DNA from: Pirellulaceae bacterium
GTDB lineage: Bacteria; Planctomycetota; Planctomycetia; Pirellulales; Pirellulaceae
NCBI GenBank assembly: GCA_028280445.1
Contig: JANQLU010000133.1
Coordinates: 1-54,025, forward strand
Reading direction: 5' to 3'
Length of the DNA: 54,025 bases
The stretch's first letter is position 1. Each line of letters starts with the position of its first letter. Under the pieces are notes generated by a model. It was given only the letters and a program-made list of their open reading frames with translations. It had not been told where the DNA came from and searched no databases. The position numbers were made by a program, and so were the translations under genes. This document shows positions 35,000 through 44,002 of the stretch, in pieces.

Positions 35000-35923
35000 T
35001 TATCTGGACAAAGTTTTCAATGCCAGCGCCAACGAGCGCAGGCGTGTTTCGGTCGTGTCACTGCGCGACATAAAAACAACCGGACATTTAACACCGCAAA
35101 GGATTCCACCAAACTCACAATCGGCCGTGTACATGATCGCTTTGACGGTCAAGTTTGCCGACACCAGGCTAGGAAAGATCATGACATCGGCATGACCAAC
35201 AACTGGCCCGTCCATTTTTTTCCGATCGCCAGCGGTGTGGTCAAATGCGAGATCGAATGACAATGGCCCTTGGATATAGCAGTCTGCCATTTCAACCAAT
35301 CGCGGACTCGGTTTTTCATTTTCATTGAATCGTCGTGAGATTTCTTCGGATTCAATGGAATCGGGCATCACCTCGGTCGGTTTTTCAGTGGCCGCCATCA
35401 ATGCGACCCGTGGTTTTTCGGCGCCCAATCGTCGAGCGACACGAGTTGCAGCTGCCATAATTTCGACCCGTTGTTCAATATCGGGCTGCACGCAAATTCC
35501 TGTATCCGCCAGGACGATCGTTCGTTTTTGGCGAGGCAGTTGCATGACGACCACCTGACAAATCGTTTCGTCCGTGCGCAAGCCATTTTCACGATCTAAA
35601 ATGGCACGCATCAAATCCGGTGTTGAAACCTGACCTTTCATCAACAGTTTTGCCCGGCCCTGGTTGATTTGTTCGACGGCCAGCGCGGCGTGTTGATCCG
35701 TATCGAGCAGTTCGAAGCGGTTCAAATCAATCGTGTGTTCATCTGCAACTGCTTGGATCTCTGCAGTTTTGCCAGTAACGATAGGATGGATCCAACCTCG
35801 ACGTGTTGCTTCGGACAACGCTTTCAAAACGGTGGGTTCGGCACCGCCAATCACAGCAATCGGGATCGGCGAAGGTGTTTGGTCGACTGCCTCAAATATT
35901 TGCTGGAAAGTTTTGATGGGCAT
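35000..35923 (-). CDS. Phosphate acetyl/butyryltransferase
   Basis: The 307-residue product belongs to the phosphate acetyl/butyryl transferase family. It begins at the ATG at 35923, 17 bases after the enoyl-CoA hydratase stop, so coupling is likely; the open frame to 36016 overlaps that gene. Family-like motifs are PIAVIGGAEPTVLKAL, KLLMKGQVSTPDLMRAIL, TIVLADTGICVQPDI, PRVALMAATEKP and CVKCPVV-like GVKCPVVFMSRSD. It converts acyl-CoA and phosphate to acyl-phosphate and CoA. With the neighbouring enoyl-CoA hydratase it suggests short-chain acyl-CoA metabolism. No acyl kinase gene is adjacent. Confidence 0.85.
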   Translation of the reverse strand: MPIKTFQQIFEAVDQTPSPIPIAVIGGAEPTVLKALSEATRRGWIHPIVTGKTAEIQAVADEHTIDLNRFELLDTDQHAALAVEQINQGRAKLLMKGQVSTPDLMRAILDRENGLRTDETICQVVVMQLPRQKRTIVLADTGICVQPDIEQRVEIMAAATRVARRLGAEKPRVALMAATEKPTEVMPDSIESEEISRRFNENEKPSPRLVEMADCYIQGPLSFDLAFDHTAGDRKKMDGPVVGHADVMIFPSLVSANLTVKAIMYTADCEFGGILCGVKCPVVFMSRSDTTETRLRSLALALKTLSR

Positions 35924-35939
35924 GGCGCAGAATTTTAAT

Positions 35940-36743
35940 TTACTGATCCGACCATTGAGGATGGCGTTTTTCGAGGAACGCCGTAATTCCTTCGTGGGCG
36001 TCGTGCATGATAGCATTGCCGGTCATCACGTCGCAGGCGCTGCGATAGGCATCGGGCTCAGCTTGCCGAAGTTGATCATAAAACGCATTTTTACCTAATG
36101 CGATTACTGCTGGGCTGGAGCCAACTATTGCATCGCAGACTTGGTTGATTCGTTCATCCATTTCGTTTTCCGAAACGACTTCGTTGACCAGCCCTAATTC
36201 CTGAGCGCGTTTTGCTGAAATGGGTTGTCCCGTCAACAACATCTGCATTGCAGGTTTGGCAGGAATTGCTCGCACCAGTGGCACCATGGGAGTTGTACAA
36301 AACAACCCGATCTTAACGCCGGGAGTTGCAAAAGCCGCATCGGGAGTTGCAAAAGCCAGATCGCAAGCAGCAACGAGTTGACAACCGGCGGCCGTTGCCA
36401 AAGCGTGTACTTTAGCAATCACCGGTTTTCGAATACGACGGATCAACTGCATGGTCTCACTGCAAAGTTCAAACAGTTTGCGAAATTCGTCTTCGTTGCC
36501 ATGCGTCATTTCTTTGAGGTCGTGTCCCGCACAGAACACTTTACCGGCTGCCTCAATCACGACGACGCGGACTGACGAGTCATTGTCGAGTTGTTGGAGG
36601 TGTTCGCGCAGCAACCGCAGCATTTCCTCGGACAACGCGTTGCGGCGGTCGGGTCGATTGAGTGTCAAATTGGCAACTGAATTTTCGATATGACATGAAA
36701 TCGGTTGAGTATCGATCTCAACGCTGTTAGCAGGGTTGGTCAT
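35940..36743 (-). CDS. Enoyl-CoA hydratase/isomerase family protein
   Basis: The 267-residue product is a crotonase-fold protein: LNRPDRRNALSEEMLRLL, CAGHDLKEM (oxyanion hole region) and ATAAGCQLVAACDLAFATPD. The GLFCTTPMVPL segment resembles the ECHDC3-like subgroup more than the classical hydratase, in which two glutamates are catalytic; activity is therefore uncertain. The ATG is preceded by GAGGAA at 6 bases. It is followed by the phosphotransacetylase gene in one apparent operon. Confidence 0.88.
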   Translation of the reverse strand: MTNPANSVEIDTQPISCHIENSVANLTLNRPDRRNALSEEMLRLLREHLQQLDNDSSVRVVVIEAAGKVFCAGHDLKEMTHGNEDEFRKLFELCSETMQLIRRIRKPVIAKVHALATAAGCQLVAACDLAFATPDAAFATPGVKIGLFCTTPMVPLVRAIPAKPAMQMLLTGQPISAKRAQELGLVNEVVSENEMDERINQVCDAIVGSSPAVIALGKNAFYDQLRQAEPDAYRSACDVMTGNAIMHDAHEGITAFLEKRHPQWSDQ

Positions 36744-36926
36744 CGTTATTCCTCGGAGTTTTCAGACCATCATCTTGGCGTAGCCGTGTTTTGTTGAAAA
36801 GGGCCCGCGATCGCTCGTTTTTTTCAGGGGAACTGGCCATTGTCCGAAAGCGTCCGTTTGGAATCACCGGTACAACACGGTAAGATCGATATCATCAACA
36901 ACAATCAATCAGGCTTGGAGAATAAA

Positions 36927-37712
36927 ATGAAAATTGCAATATCGGGTGCAATTGTCTTGTTTTTTATGACTTCTGTGTGCTGGGCGCAGTCCGACGAGTA
37001 TCAAATGCCGGAAGATAAAAGCAAACCCGTCATTACGATGCAATCCGTTGGCGGTTTTCGAATGCGGCCGAAAGTAAAACCGGAACCGATGCTGAGTATT
37101 TACCCTGACGGAAAAGTCGTTGCCGGACGAACCTGGGATGGGATTGGTCGTGCAGAATGGAAATTGAGCTACAAGGAAATTCAAGCGTTGCTGAAATTCT
37201 GTATCAAGGAAAACAAAATGCTGGAGCATACGACTGAAGGTATCCAGAAAGCGATCAAGGATTCGGGAAAACGAGTCATGATTGCAGACGCTCCGTCGAC
37301 CGAAATCATGATCAACACGAAAGACAAACAAAATACGGTCAGTGTCTACGCATTACAATTTGCGACGCGACAGTTCTCAAGTATCAAAGCCATCGGTCAA
37401 GTAGCTGCGGTTGAACAACGCCTCAAGAAAATTCACGCCATGACGGTCGTGGGTGGTCCTAAAAAAATGGATGAAATCTTCAAAGCGGTCAACGCCGCGC
37501 TCAAAGAAAAAGATAAAGACGCGCCAACGATGGATCTGTCAAACTTGGGGTATGCTCAAAAACGGGACAACGGTACAGTCAGAATGTCGATCGCCAAACA
37601 GGTCAAAAACGATACGGGACAAATGAAAGCCAATTACATGGCCAACGTTTCCATTCCCGAAGGTAAAAAACCCGAGATCAAAGCAAACGTGTTTCGGCCG
37701 AGAGAACGATAA
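36927..37712 (+). CDS. Exported hypothetical protein
   Basis: The 261-residue protein starts at the ATG at 36927, with TTGGAG 6 bases upstream, and has a signal peptide (AISGAIVLFFMTSVCWAQ). The body has LSIYPDGKVVAGRTWDGIG, a helical region KEIQALLKFCIKEN, and a charged C-terminus. I do not recognise a family. The frame is open to 36840, but the extra segment has no signal character. It is followed by a good terminator. It is divergent from the enoyl-CoA hydratase gene. Confidence 0.7.
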   Translation: MKIAISGAIVLFFMTSVCWAQSDEYQMPEDKSKPVITMQSVGGFRMRPKVKPEPMLSIYPDGKVVAGRTWDGIGRAEWKLSYKEIQALLKFCIKENKMLEHTTEGIQKAIKDSGKRVMIADAPSTEIMINTKDKQNTVSVYALQFATRQFSSIKAIGQVAAVEQRLKKIHAMTVVGGPKKMDEIFKAVNAALKEKDKDAPTMDLSNLGYAQKRDNGTVRMSIAKQVKNDTGQMKANYMANVSIPEGKKPEIKANVFRPRER

Positions 37713-37736
37713 CAAATCGATGAATCCTGCATCCCG

Positions 37737-37765
37737 GCTCGGAATCCAATCTCCGAGCTTTTTTT
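37737..37765 (+). terminator. Rho-independent terminator
   Basis: The stem GCTCGGA/TCCGAGC (37737-37743 with 37752-37758) is followed by seven T residues. It serves the plus-strand gene ending at 37712 and touches the end of the convergent fhcB-like gene. Confidence 0.85.
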
Positions 37766-39026
37766 ATTGCGCTGATTCAAGTTCGGATTGAATATTTTGC
37801 AATACCATTTCACGGGTTTGCAAATGGGAAGCAGTTGCAATTCGCATGGGTAACGGAACACCGTCGAATCGATAGGCCGATCCAGCAACTGAGATTCCAA
37901 ACGGCGCGACGCCAAAGGAAACGTTCGATTCCAGTTCCCGTTCGGTCGTGCCATCACAAAATCGAATCAACGATACGTTTCGACCTAACGACGCAATTTG
38001 ATGATCGGTCAGTGCCGCATGAGGGTCGCCGCTAACACATACGGCAACATCAATCGAAGCCTGATCGAGCAACGTTCCCAATTGGCAGCCGACGGGATTA
38101 AATTCCGGATAACCTTGTCTCAATTCAACTCCAAACGGAAAACCGGTTTGCCATGTCAAAACGTTTTCGGCACCTGCCGAGTTCGATTGTCCATGTAACG
38201 GCAAACATGAAAATCTGGTGAATTGATTCAACTTTCGGATGAGTTTGAGGATCGCTGCGGAAAACGGGTAACCCGCCGTCGATTCAATGGCCCGCGTTCC
38301 GACAAAAATCACACCGTATTTAGCGTTGATTATTTGATCGGCAAAATCTGACCAAGGGGAGACATTTTCAGGCAATTCGCTTTGGGGCGCATTTTTGTTT
38401 TTGAGACAAGATTGAATTTCGCGAATTGCGAGAAAATTGTTTTGGTTCTCAAGGGAAATGAATTGATCTGCAACCTTGGCGGTTGCCGTGTTGGTATCGT
38501 CCACGACGACGACGTGCTTTGAGTCATTTCCAATCCTCTGGAGCAAACGTGGATGTGTCTCAAGCGGATTGGCATTCCAAAAAACAACCAGGTCGGCCCG
38601 GTTCTTGATTTCTCCAAGCGAACAAGTGACTTGGCCGTGCTGTTGAACTGCCGCTGTAAAATGGCCTGACGCGGCAGTCGCGCGACAATCGATTCCAGCG
38701 CCGATGTAATCCGCCAACGCGACGGCTGCTCGCTGCGTTTCGGTCGTCGTCTGGCCGAGGCCGTAGACAAACGGACTTTGTGATTTCTTCAAAATCTCGG
38801 CAGCGGCACGAATCCCTTGTTCGAGTGAAACCGATTGTCCGTCGACCTGACACGCGGTGGGTGGATGGCGTTGATGGAGGAAAATCGAGTGAGCTTTTTC
38901 ACAAGCATTTTTCGTATCGACGATCTCATTGTCACGAACCGTGATATTGATGTCGTCACACATGCAGCTGCAAAACCCGCACGTCATGTCTTGCAATTCG
39001 ATCGCGTTGTCGGATGAGTTAGACAA
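37764..39026 (-). CDS. fhcB: Formylmethanofuran dehydrogenase/formyltransferase-hydrolase subunit B-like protein
   Basis: The 420-residue product matches FwdB/FhcB, the molybdopterin-oxidoreductase-like subunit of formylmethanofuran dehydrogenase or of the Fhc complex used in H4MPT-linked C1 oxidation. It has the iron-sulfur motif CGFCSCMCDD (Cys16, 19, 23; Cys21 is extra) with Cys41 in NACEKA, then FVYGLGQTTTETQRAAVAL, and VVFWNANPLETHPRLL. In methanogen FwdB the tungsten ligand cysteine lies shortly after IDCRATA; here I see ASGHFT without a cysteine at that spot, like methylotroph FhcB, though only an alignment can confirm this. It starts 9 bases after the AOR stop, in the MoaD-AOR operon. 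Other Fhc subunits are not in this window. The start is TTG, with an in-frame ATG 13 codons later. Confidence 0.8.
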   Translation of the reverse strand: MSNSSDNAIELQDMTCGFCSCMCDDINITVRDNEIVDTKNACEKAHSIFLHQRHPPTACQVDGQSVSLEQGIRAAAEILKKSQSPFVYGLGQTTTETQRAAVALADYIGAGIDCRATAASGHFTAAVQQHGQVTCSLGEIKNRADLVVFWNANPLETHPRLLQRIGNDSKHVVVVDDTNTATAKVADQFISLENQNNFLAIREIQSCLKNKNAPQSELPENVSPWSDFADQIINAKYGVIFVGTRAIESTAGYPFSAAILKLIRKLNQFTRFSCLPLHGQSNSAGAENVLTWQTGFPFGVELRQGYPEFNPVGCQLGTLLDQASIDVAVCVSGDPHAALTDHQIASLGRNVSLIRFCDGTTERELESNVSFGVAPFGISVAGSAYRFDGVPLPMRIATASHLQTREMVLQNIQSELESAQ

Positions 39027-39035
39027 AAGGGATTC

Positions 39036-40850
39036 TCAGATATTGAATTCTGCCAGTTCGAGTTGTTCGAGCAACGAGTCGCTTAAAAAACCGTTTTCCT
39101 GCCAGCCTCGTTGCGTGTTGTACGACGTGATGGCACCGGCGAATTTTTCGCGATCAATTTTCTCACCAAATTCACCGGTTGAGTCGTCAAAAAAACGATC
39201 TGGCAATCGATCTTGTTCGGGAAGCCAACCGGAGCGGATATTGTAAAGTTTTTTTGCCGCGATAATTCTCTCAGCTGCCAGTTCTAACGTTTCGACATCG
39301 TAGTTCCAACCGGTCATCAAGTTCAAAATATTTGCGGCCTCGGAATAAAAATCGTCAAACACACGGCGAACAAATTTACACAAGATCATGGAATCGAAGA
39401 TGGCGGCTTTGTTTTCAGTTTCGATGGCGGCCGCGGCAGAATTCGAATCGAGATGGAATCGATTTTCACCGCGGAAATCGGCGTCGTATGCTCCGCTGCG
39501 ATTGTGATCTGCACCACGGGTTTGAACAGCAAACCCCAACGCCATCGTTTTCAGGGCGCGCGGTTCGTAGCCTGGAATCTCCATCCCTTTGACATGGGGG
39601 GCGAATTTTTCAGAGCCTTGTCCAATTGTCTGTGACAGACGCATCGTGCCTTCGGCCATCAAATCACCAAACCCGGTACGTTTGCCGATAGCGTGAATCG
39701 CATTTAATAAATCGTCGCCGTTGCCAAATTGAATCGGCTGGTCAACGAGCCCTTTTTCGACACATTCCATCACAAAAGCGATCGTGGCACCGGTGCTGAT
39801 CGTGTCCAAACCGTAATCGTCGCACAAGGCCGAAGCCTGAATTACCGTTTCGACGTCCGAGATTCCGCACAAGGGTCCCAAGGCAAACAGGTTTTCATAT
39901 TCGAGCCGGGCCGATGAGTGGTCGGTGTCAGCCGAGTTTTTGATTTTGTAAATGTGCTCGCAACCGATAGTGCACGCGGCGCAAGACGAACGTGTTTTCT
40001 CAGCAGACTTGCTGAACGCCGACATATCAAACTGGCTGGCTTGTTCGAATTTGCCAGCCTGAAAATTCCGCGTGGGCAATGCGTTTAATCGATTCAGCGT
40101 CACCAAGTTTTCAACAGTGCCCAGTTCGCGATATTTTTCGGTCGCTTTGCCCAACGATTTTTTTGAAAGCGCCTTGGAGACCGCAACCAATTTCTCCGCA
40201 TTTGCCCAAGGCGTGCGGATCGCTCCATGAACTCCAATAGCTTTGATGTTTTTCGAACCCAAAACAGCACCACTGCCTCCGCGGCCCGCATGGCGTCCAT
40301 CGTGAGACAGGGTTGCGTATCGAACTTGTCGTTCACCCGCCGGCCCAATCGTCGCAAACGAAAACTGTTTGCCGAATTTCTCCAAAAGTCGGTTTTGTGT
40401 TTCGTGACAACCGAGACCCCAGAATTCATTGGCGTCGACGATGTTAATGCAATCTTGTTCAATCAACACGACTGAGGGCCGACTTGCACGACCGGTGATA
40501 CAGATCGCATCAAAACCAGTTTTTTTTCCCGCAATTGCGAATCCGCTGCCAGCCATCGCATCATTCAATCGTTGTGTCAGCGGGCTTTTGGAAACCACGG
40601 CGAATTTGGCGGATGTCGTAACCGGGCTGCCAACCAAAGGGCTGAAGCAGAACACCATCGAAGATTCAGGCGACAGCGCAGGGTAATGATCGTCGCGCTG
40701 ATCGAGCAGGATGCTAGTTGCCAGGCCAATTCCACCGATAAATTTTTCCAACCGTTCGTTGGACAACGAGATGATCTCGTACTCGTTTTTTGATAAGTCA
40801 ATTTTCAAGTACTGGCCGTGGTAGCCGAAAAGAGCTCGTTCAGAATTCAC
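39036..40850 (-). CDS. Tungsten-type aldehyde:ferredoxin oxidoreductase (AOR family)
   Basis: The product of about 604 residues is an AOR-family enzyme: the start of the N-terminal domain reads LKIDLSKNEYEIISLSNERL, and FIGGIGLATSIL follows. Cys ligands of the 4Fe-4S cluster are in SCAACTIGCEH, with the fourth probably in DSMILCKFV near residue 490. HAGRGGSGAVLGSKNIKAI is the typical pterin-binding segment. These enzymes oxidise aldehydes to acids with a tungsten bis-pterin. I prefer the GTG at 40850, with GGAGG upstream and 1 base after the MoaD stop; the open frame extends to 40868. It is followed by an FhcB-like gene. The pterin partner protein MoaD is encoded immediately upstream. Confidence 0.88.
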   Translation of the reverse strand: MNSERALFGYHGQYLKIDLSKNEYEIISLSNERLEKFIGGIGLATSILLDQRDDHYPALSPESSMVFCFSPLVGSPVTTSAKFAVVSKSPLTQRLNDAMAGSGFAIAGKKTGFDAICITGRASRPSVVLIEQDCINIVDANEFWGLGCHETQNRLLEKFGKQFSFATIGPAGERQVRYATLSHDGRHAGRGGSGAVLGSKNIKAIGVHGAIRTPWANAEKLVAVSKALSKKSLGKATEKYRELGTVENLVTLNRLNALPTRNFQAGKFEQASQFDMSAFSKSAEKTRSSCAACTIGCEHIYKIKNSADTDHSSARLEYENLFALGPLCGISDVETVIQASALCDDYGLDTISTGATIAFVMECVEKGLVDQPIQFGNGDDLLNAIHAIGKRTGFGDLMAEGTMRLSQTIGQGSEKFAPHVKGMEIPGYEPRALKTMALGFAVQTRGADHNRSGAYDADFRGENRFHLDSNSAAAAIETENKAAIFDSMILCKFVRRVFDDFYSEAANILNLMTGWNYDVETLELAAERIIAAKKLYNIRSGWLPEQDRLPDRFFDDSTGEFGEKIDREKFAGAITSYNTQRGWQENGFLSDSLLEQLELAEFNI

Positions 40851-40851
40851 A

Positions 40852-41154
40852 TCAGCCTCCCACATCAATCGACATCAAGATGACAGACTTGGCCGAGTTG
40901 ATTTCAGTGGACAGATCGGTTTCAAATCGCCGTCCATCGATATTGATGATGATTCCGGGGGCCAATTTTTCGTCGACCAACAGTCCTCCAGCCGCGCCAG
41001 GTACCAGCGAATCGATCGAATGAATGATTTTCCCCAATGTTGTCGGCATGTCGATTAAAACTTCGATGTAAGTGAGACCAGCAGCGAGTCGTGCGACACC
41101 GAAAAATTCAACATCGATTGGCGTAGGTTTCACGTTAGAAGATTTTGAATGCAC
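40852..41154 (-). CDS. MoaD/ThiS-family sulfur carrier
   Basis: The 100-residue product has a beta-grasp pattern and the diagnostic C-terminal Gly-Gly (SIDVGG). MoaD carries sulfur for the dithiolene of molybdopterin, which here would be for the tungsten pterin of the adjacent AOR. The stop codon lies 1 base before the AOR start at 40850. It is the first gene of the MoaD-AOR-FhcB unit. A GTG start at 41154 is assigned. Confidence 0.82.
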   Translation of the reverse strand: MHSKSSNVKPTPIDVEFFGVARLAAGLTYIEVLIDMPTTLGKIIHSIDSLVPGAAGGLLVDEKLAPGIIINIDGRRFETDLSTEINSAKSVILMSIDVGG

Positions 41155-41272
41155 GGTTTCGATTTCGCAAAATTTGTCGACGGTTCAATTATAGCGCGAA
41201 ACCGCAAACGGAAACGACCGACGGCTTATTTTGGTAGTCGTTGTGGGCGGCGCTAGGTAGTGTTGATTAATT

Positions 41273-41376
41273 GTGAGCGGCGAGGCGCTAGCCGCCGGTA
41301 TTCGATGGTTTACCGGCGGCTAGTGCCTTGCCGCTCACAGGATCAGGCTCGGCGGGAGCCTCGCCCTCCCGAATTA
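41273..41376. repeat. Family B palindrome followed by a family C unit
   Basis: The family B element (41273-41339) is followed at 41345-41376 by GCTCGGCGGGAGCCTCGCCC, a family C unit. It separates the MoaD operon start from the 3' end of the gene at 41386. Confidence 0.8.
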
Positions 41377-41385
41377 GCCACTACC

Positions 41386-42021
41386 CTATTTTCGCAAGAT
41401 CAACCTTTGTTTTTGTGTGGGCACCCAATTTCCTGGGCGGCAGTACCCCAAGGGTGTTTCACAAGAATAAGGGCGATCGATGAGCGCATTGTAGGGCAGC
41501 ACCGTCGCCGAGCCAAAAAATCGAACGGCAGAAACCCAGGGCTGACCCAACGGTCCGTAAGTCTGACCGTATCGTTCCAGAACAACGTCTTCGAAGTACA
41601 GAGGGTTATATAGAATGTTGGGAGCTTCCCAAGTCACCAAGCGTTGAGGATAGACGGGCAGATTTCGCGGAAATTTGCTGATATCAAATTCGGCAAAACG
41701 GTCTTTGGGGCGTTTGGACGAAGGGTCGTTCGGCGAAACCTTGATGTCCATGATCGGTCGATTTTTCAAAACCTCGTCTGGCTTGACTTGATTGTTGGCC
41801 GGTTTTTTTTCTTGATCGTTTTTTTCTTGCCGGTCACCTGGGGCGATGGCATCTTCGATTTTCTCCTGCTCTTGTTTGACCGAAACCAGTTCGCCAGTGA
41901 TCGAACGAACAGCGTCATCCGCCTGAAACTCATTTGGCGCTCGGCGCGCAGATTGTGCGTGAAGCACTGACACGAATGCCAGTGAGAAAATCAACGTTGC
42001 AATGATTGAACCTGTTTTCAC
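41386..42021 (-). CDS. Exported hypothetical protein of a planctomycete-type family
   Basis: I place the start at the GTG at 42021, preceded by AAAGGA, because it begins a clear signal peptide (SIIATLIFSLAFVSVLHAQ); the open frame extends to 42060. The mature part is about 185 residues with an acidic, Lys/Asn-rich low-complexity middle and a conserved-looking C-terminal half: NILYNPLYFEDVVLERYGQT, AVRFFGSATVLPYNA, then CETPLGYCRPG. I recall such YFEDV/ERYG proteins from planctomycete genomes but not their function. It lies downstream of the beta-helix gene. Confidence 0.65.
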   Translation of the reverse strand: MKTGSIIATLIFSLAFVSVLHAQSARRAPNEFQADDAVRSITGELVSVKQEQEKIEDAIAPGDRQEKNDQEKKPANNQVKPDEVLKNRPIMDIKVSPNDPSSKRPKDRFAEFDISKFPRNLPVYPQRLVTWEAPNILYNPLYFEDVVLERYGQTYGPLGQPWVSAVRFFGSATVLPYNALIDRPYSCETPLGYCRPGNWVPTQKQRLILRK

Positions 42022-42061
42022 TTCCAGTCCTTTGGTCAAATAAAAACGATCGATATCCAAA

Positions 42062-42967
42062 CTATTTTTTCATCTCTTTGCCATCGACGGTCACTTTGCC
42101 ACCTTTGATTAACAGAGGCGGGCCATAATCGTCTGATTCCAGCAAAGTACTTTCTTTAATTTCCAGTTGGCAATATCCTTCGGTTCGCACTTGTGCTGCG
42201 CCGTTGTCGCCAACCACCGAGCCTTCGATTTTGCAGCGGCTGGCACCGCCCACCGAAATTCCACTGCGCCCGTTACCGCGGCTGTTGATTCCCGTGATCA
42301 AGACGTTTTCTGTAATATCGTGGCTATTGATTCCGTCCAGCTGATAACCTTGCACCACCAAATCCTGGATGACCACGTTTTTCACTCGATAGAGCGTGAT
42401 ACCGACGGACAATTCGCAATAGCTCAAGTCGTAATTCTCAGGTGCCGCCGTGCGCTTGGTGCGAAAGTAAATCAAACCATTGATCATGGTCCAATGTTCT
42501 TCTTCGAGTTTTTTCAGATCGGCTTTCTTGTTGACCGCAGATCGTTTGGCAGGTCGAGCACCGATGTAGACCATCTGATGTCCTTTTCGCCGCGGCTCGA
42601 ATCGAAAAATATTCCCTTCGACATGTTGCCATTGGTCGGCCTCAACCGATTTTCGTCCGTCGAGTGTGGCGCCATTGCCAATGATAAAAAACGGAGTCAG
42701 ACTCGTACCGCAATGTTTGCGGCCGGACAAAGAAATGCTTTCGCGATAGGGGACACCCGTATTTTGCAGGATGATGCGATCACCCTGATCAGCTTTTCTC
42801 AAAGCGTGGGTGATCGATTGCAATGGCGAATCGGCACTGGTTCCACGATTTTGTTTGTTGCCACCGACATTGTTGACATACCAATCGCGTGCGTGCAAAT
42901 TGGCGGGATTGATTGCAAAACCAATCACCAGTAATCCAATGATTATCTTCAATTTTGCCATGGTCAT
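42062..42967 (-). CDS. Secreted right-handed beta-helix protein
   Basis: I place the start near the ATG at 42967, which begins a signal-like segment (AKLKIIIGLLVIGFAI); the open frame extends to 43036. The 301-residue body opens with DWYVNNVGGNKQNRGTSADS, typical of DUF1565/polysaccharide-lyase-like proteins, and continues as short hydrophobic coils (for example NVVIQDLVVQGYQLDG, then NVLITGINSRGNGRSGISVG) of a right-handed parallel beta-helix. It may act on or bind polysaccharide. It is immediately upstream of the exported hypothetical gene, and the two are probably co-transcribed. Confidence 0.8.
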   Translation of the reverse strand: MTMAKLKIIIGLLVIGFAINPANLHARDWYVNNVGGNKQNRGTSADSPLQSITHALRKADQGDRIILQNTGVPYRESISLSGRKHCGTSLTPFFIIGNGATLDGRKSVEADQWQHVEGNIFRFEPRRKGHQMVYIGARPAKRSAVNKKADLKKLEEEHWTMINGLIYFRTKRTAAPENYDLSYCELSVGITLYRVKNVVIQDLVVQGYQLDGINSHDITENVLITGINSRGNGRSGISVGGASRCKIEGSVVGDNGAAQVRTEGYCQLEIKESTLLESDDYGPPLLIKGGKVTVDGKEMKK

Positions 42968-43179
42968 TCTCGGCGACAAAGCGTAAAAAGCGTCCCGTTT
43001 AATCATCGACATTCGAATTTCGCGGTTTGCCTGCAAATTTTGCGACAGCGGTTATAACTTTCAATCTTAATTGTGACAGCCCGTAAAACCAGAATCAACG
43101 TTTTGATTCCATTGACTGTCGATGCCGACAATAATCGCCGAGTCCGTTTGATCCGGCAATAGAATCGTTAGATTCCGAG

Positions 43180-43827
43180 CTATTCCACAGCCGGGCGGGT
43201 CTGGCCTTCGATAATGCGGCCTTCGATCGTCCTGGATTTTTTGATGTGTTCAGACCGGTCCTCGAATTGTCGGACGGATTCTTCCAGTTGCTCACGGTAA
43301 TTCAAAGCAATGGTTTCCTGGTTGGCCTCGGAAATAAACAATTTGAGCTGCTCGATTTCCTCGGCCATCATTTGCTGTTGATCGTCGACATATTCTCGCA
43401 GCCAGTTCATCAGGTCCCGTTCCGAGACATTGATCTCGTTACACATTTGTGTCATCGTTGATTGCCCCTTGAGCAATTTGATAACAATGCCGTCCCGATA
43501 TTTGCGCGAAAAACGATCGGTATTGTCACTCGATCCGATTAAGGAATTTTCGCGTGAGATAAAATTTCCGACGGGCAATTCGTCGGCGATGACTTCGTCC
43601 GATTGTCTGTCGGCCTCAAAGTCGCGCATACCACGGATGGGAGAGCGTAAATACAGTGCTCTCGCGCCACAATAAGTACAAAACCAAGGTCCGATTCTAA
43701 ATAGCGAAGCGATGCGGAGTGCGGTCCAATCCAAAATGCGATGCAACCGGGAATCGAGACGCCGAATCTGCAAAGTATTTTGAATACATCCTTTGCAGAA
43801 TCCTTTTCGACGAATCGTCCCGAACAT
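43180..43827 (-). CDS. Zinc-ribbon and helix-turn-helix hypothetical protein
   Basis: The product (215 residues from the ATG at 43827; the open frame extends to 43860) has two Cys pairs near the N-terminus (CKGC and CTYC), likely a zinc ribbon. Residues about 120-155 (VIKLLKGQSTMTQMCNEINV) resemble the IS-type helix-turn-helix of transposase-related proteins. The C-terminal part is a coiled coil rich in Glu and Gln. I do not recognise a named family. No inverted repeats or transposase catalytic residues are visible, so I do not call it a transposon. It stands alone, divergent from the pseudouridine synthase gene. Confidence 0.6.
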   Translation of the reverse strand: MFGTIRRKGFCKGCIQNTLQIRRLDSRLHRILDWTALRIASLFRIGPWFCTYCGARALYLRSPIRGMRDFEADRQSDEVIADELPVGNFISRENSLIGSSDNTDRFSRKYRDGIVIKLLKGQSTMTQMCNEINVSERDLMNWLREYVDDQQQMMAEEIEQLKLFISEANQETIALNYREQLEESVRQFEDRSEHIKKSRTIEGRIIEGQTRPAVE

Positions 43828-44002
43828 ATTATTGAGTTTCCAACTGGATACCGAAATCAATGCGAGCGAGGAATCAACCGCTGCCTAGTTTAAACGAATT
43901 TCCTGAGCTTTTACTCTTTTTCGGAAATTCAAGTTTCCGAATTCGCAAAATAACTGGCGTTCCATACTATGGATTCGCCCAATCAACCGACAATCCCGAC
44001 TA

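Noticed and set aside
43180..43827. Considered as an insertion sequence
   Set aside because: Only an HTH-like segment resembles transposases; there are no terminal inverted repeats, target duplications or catalytic residues.
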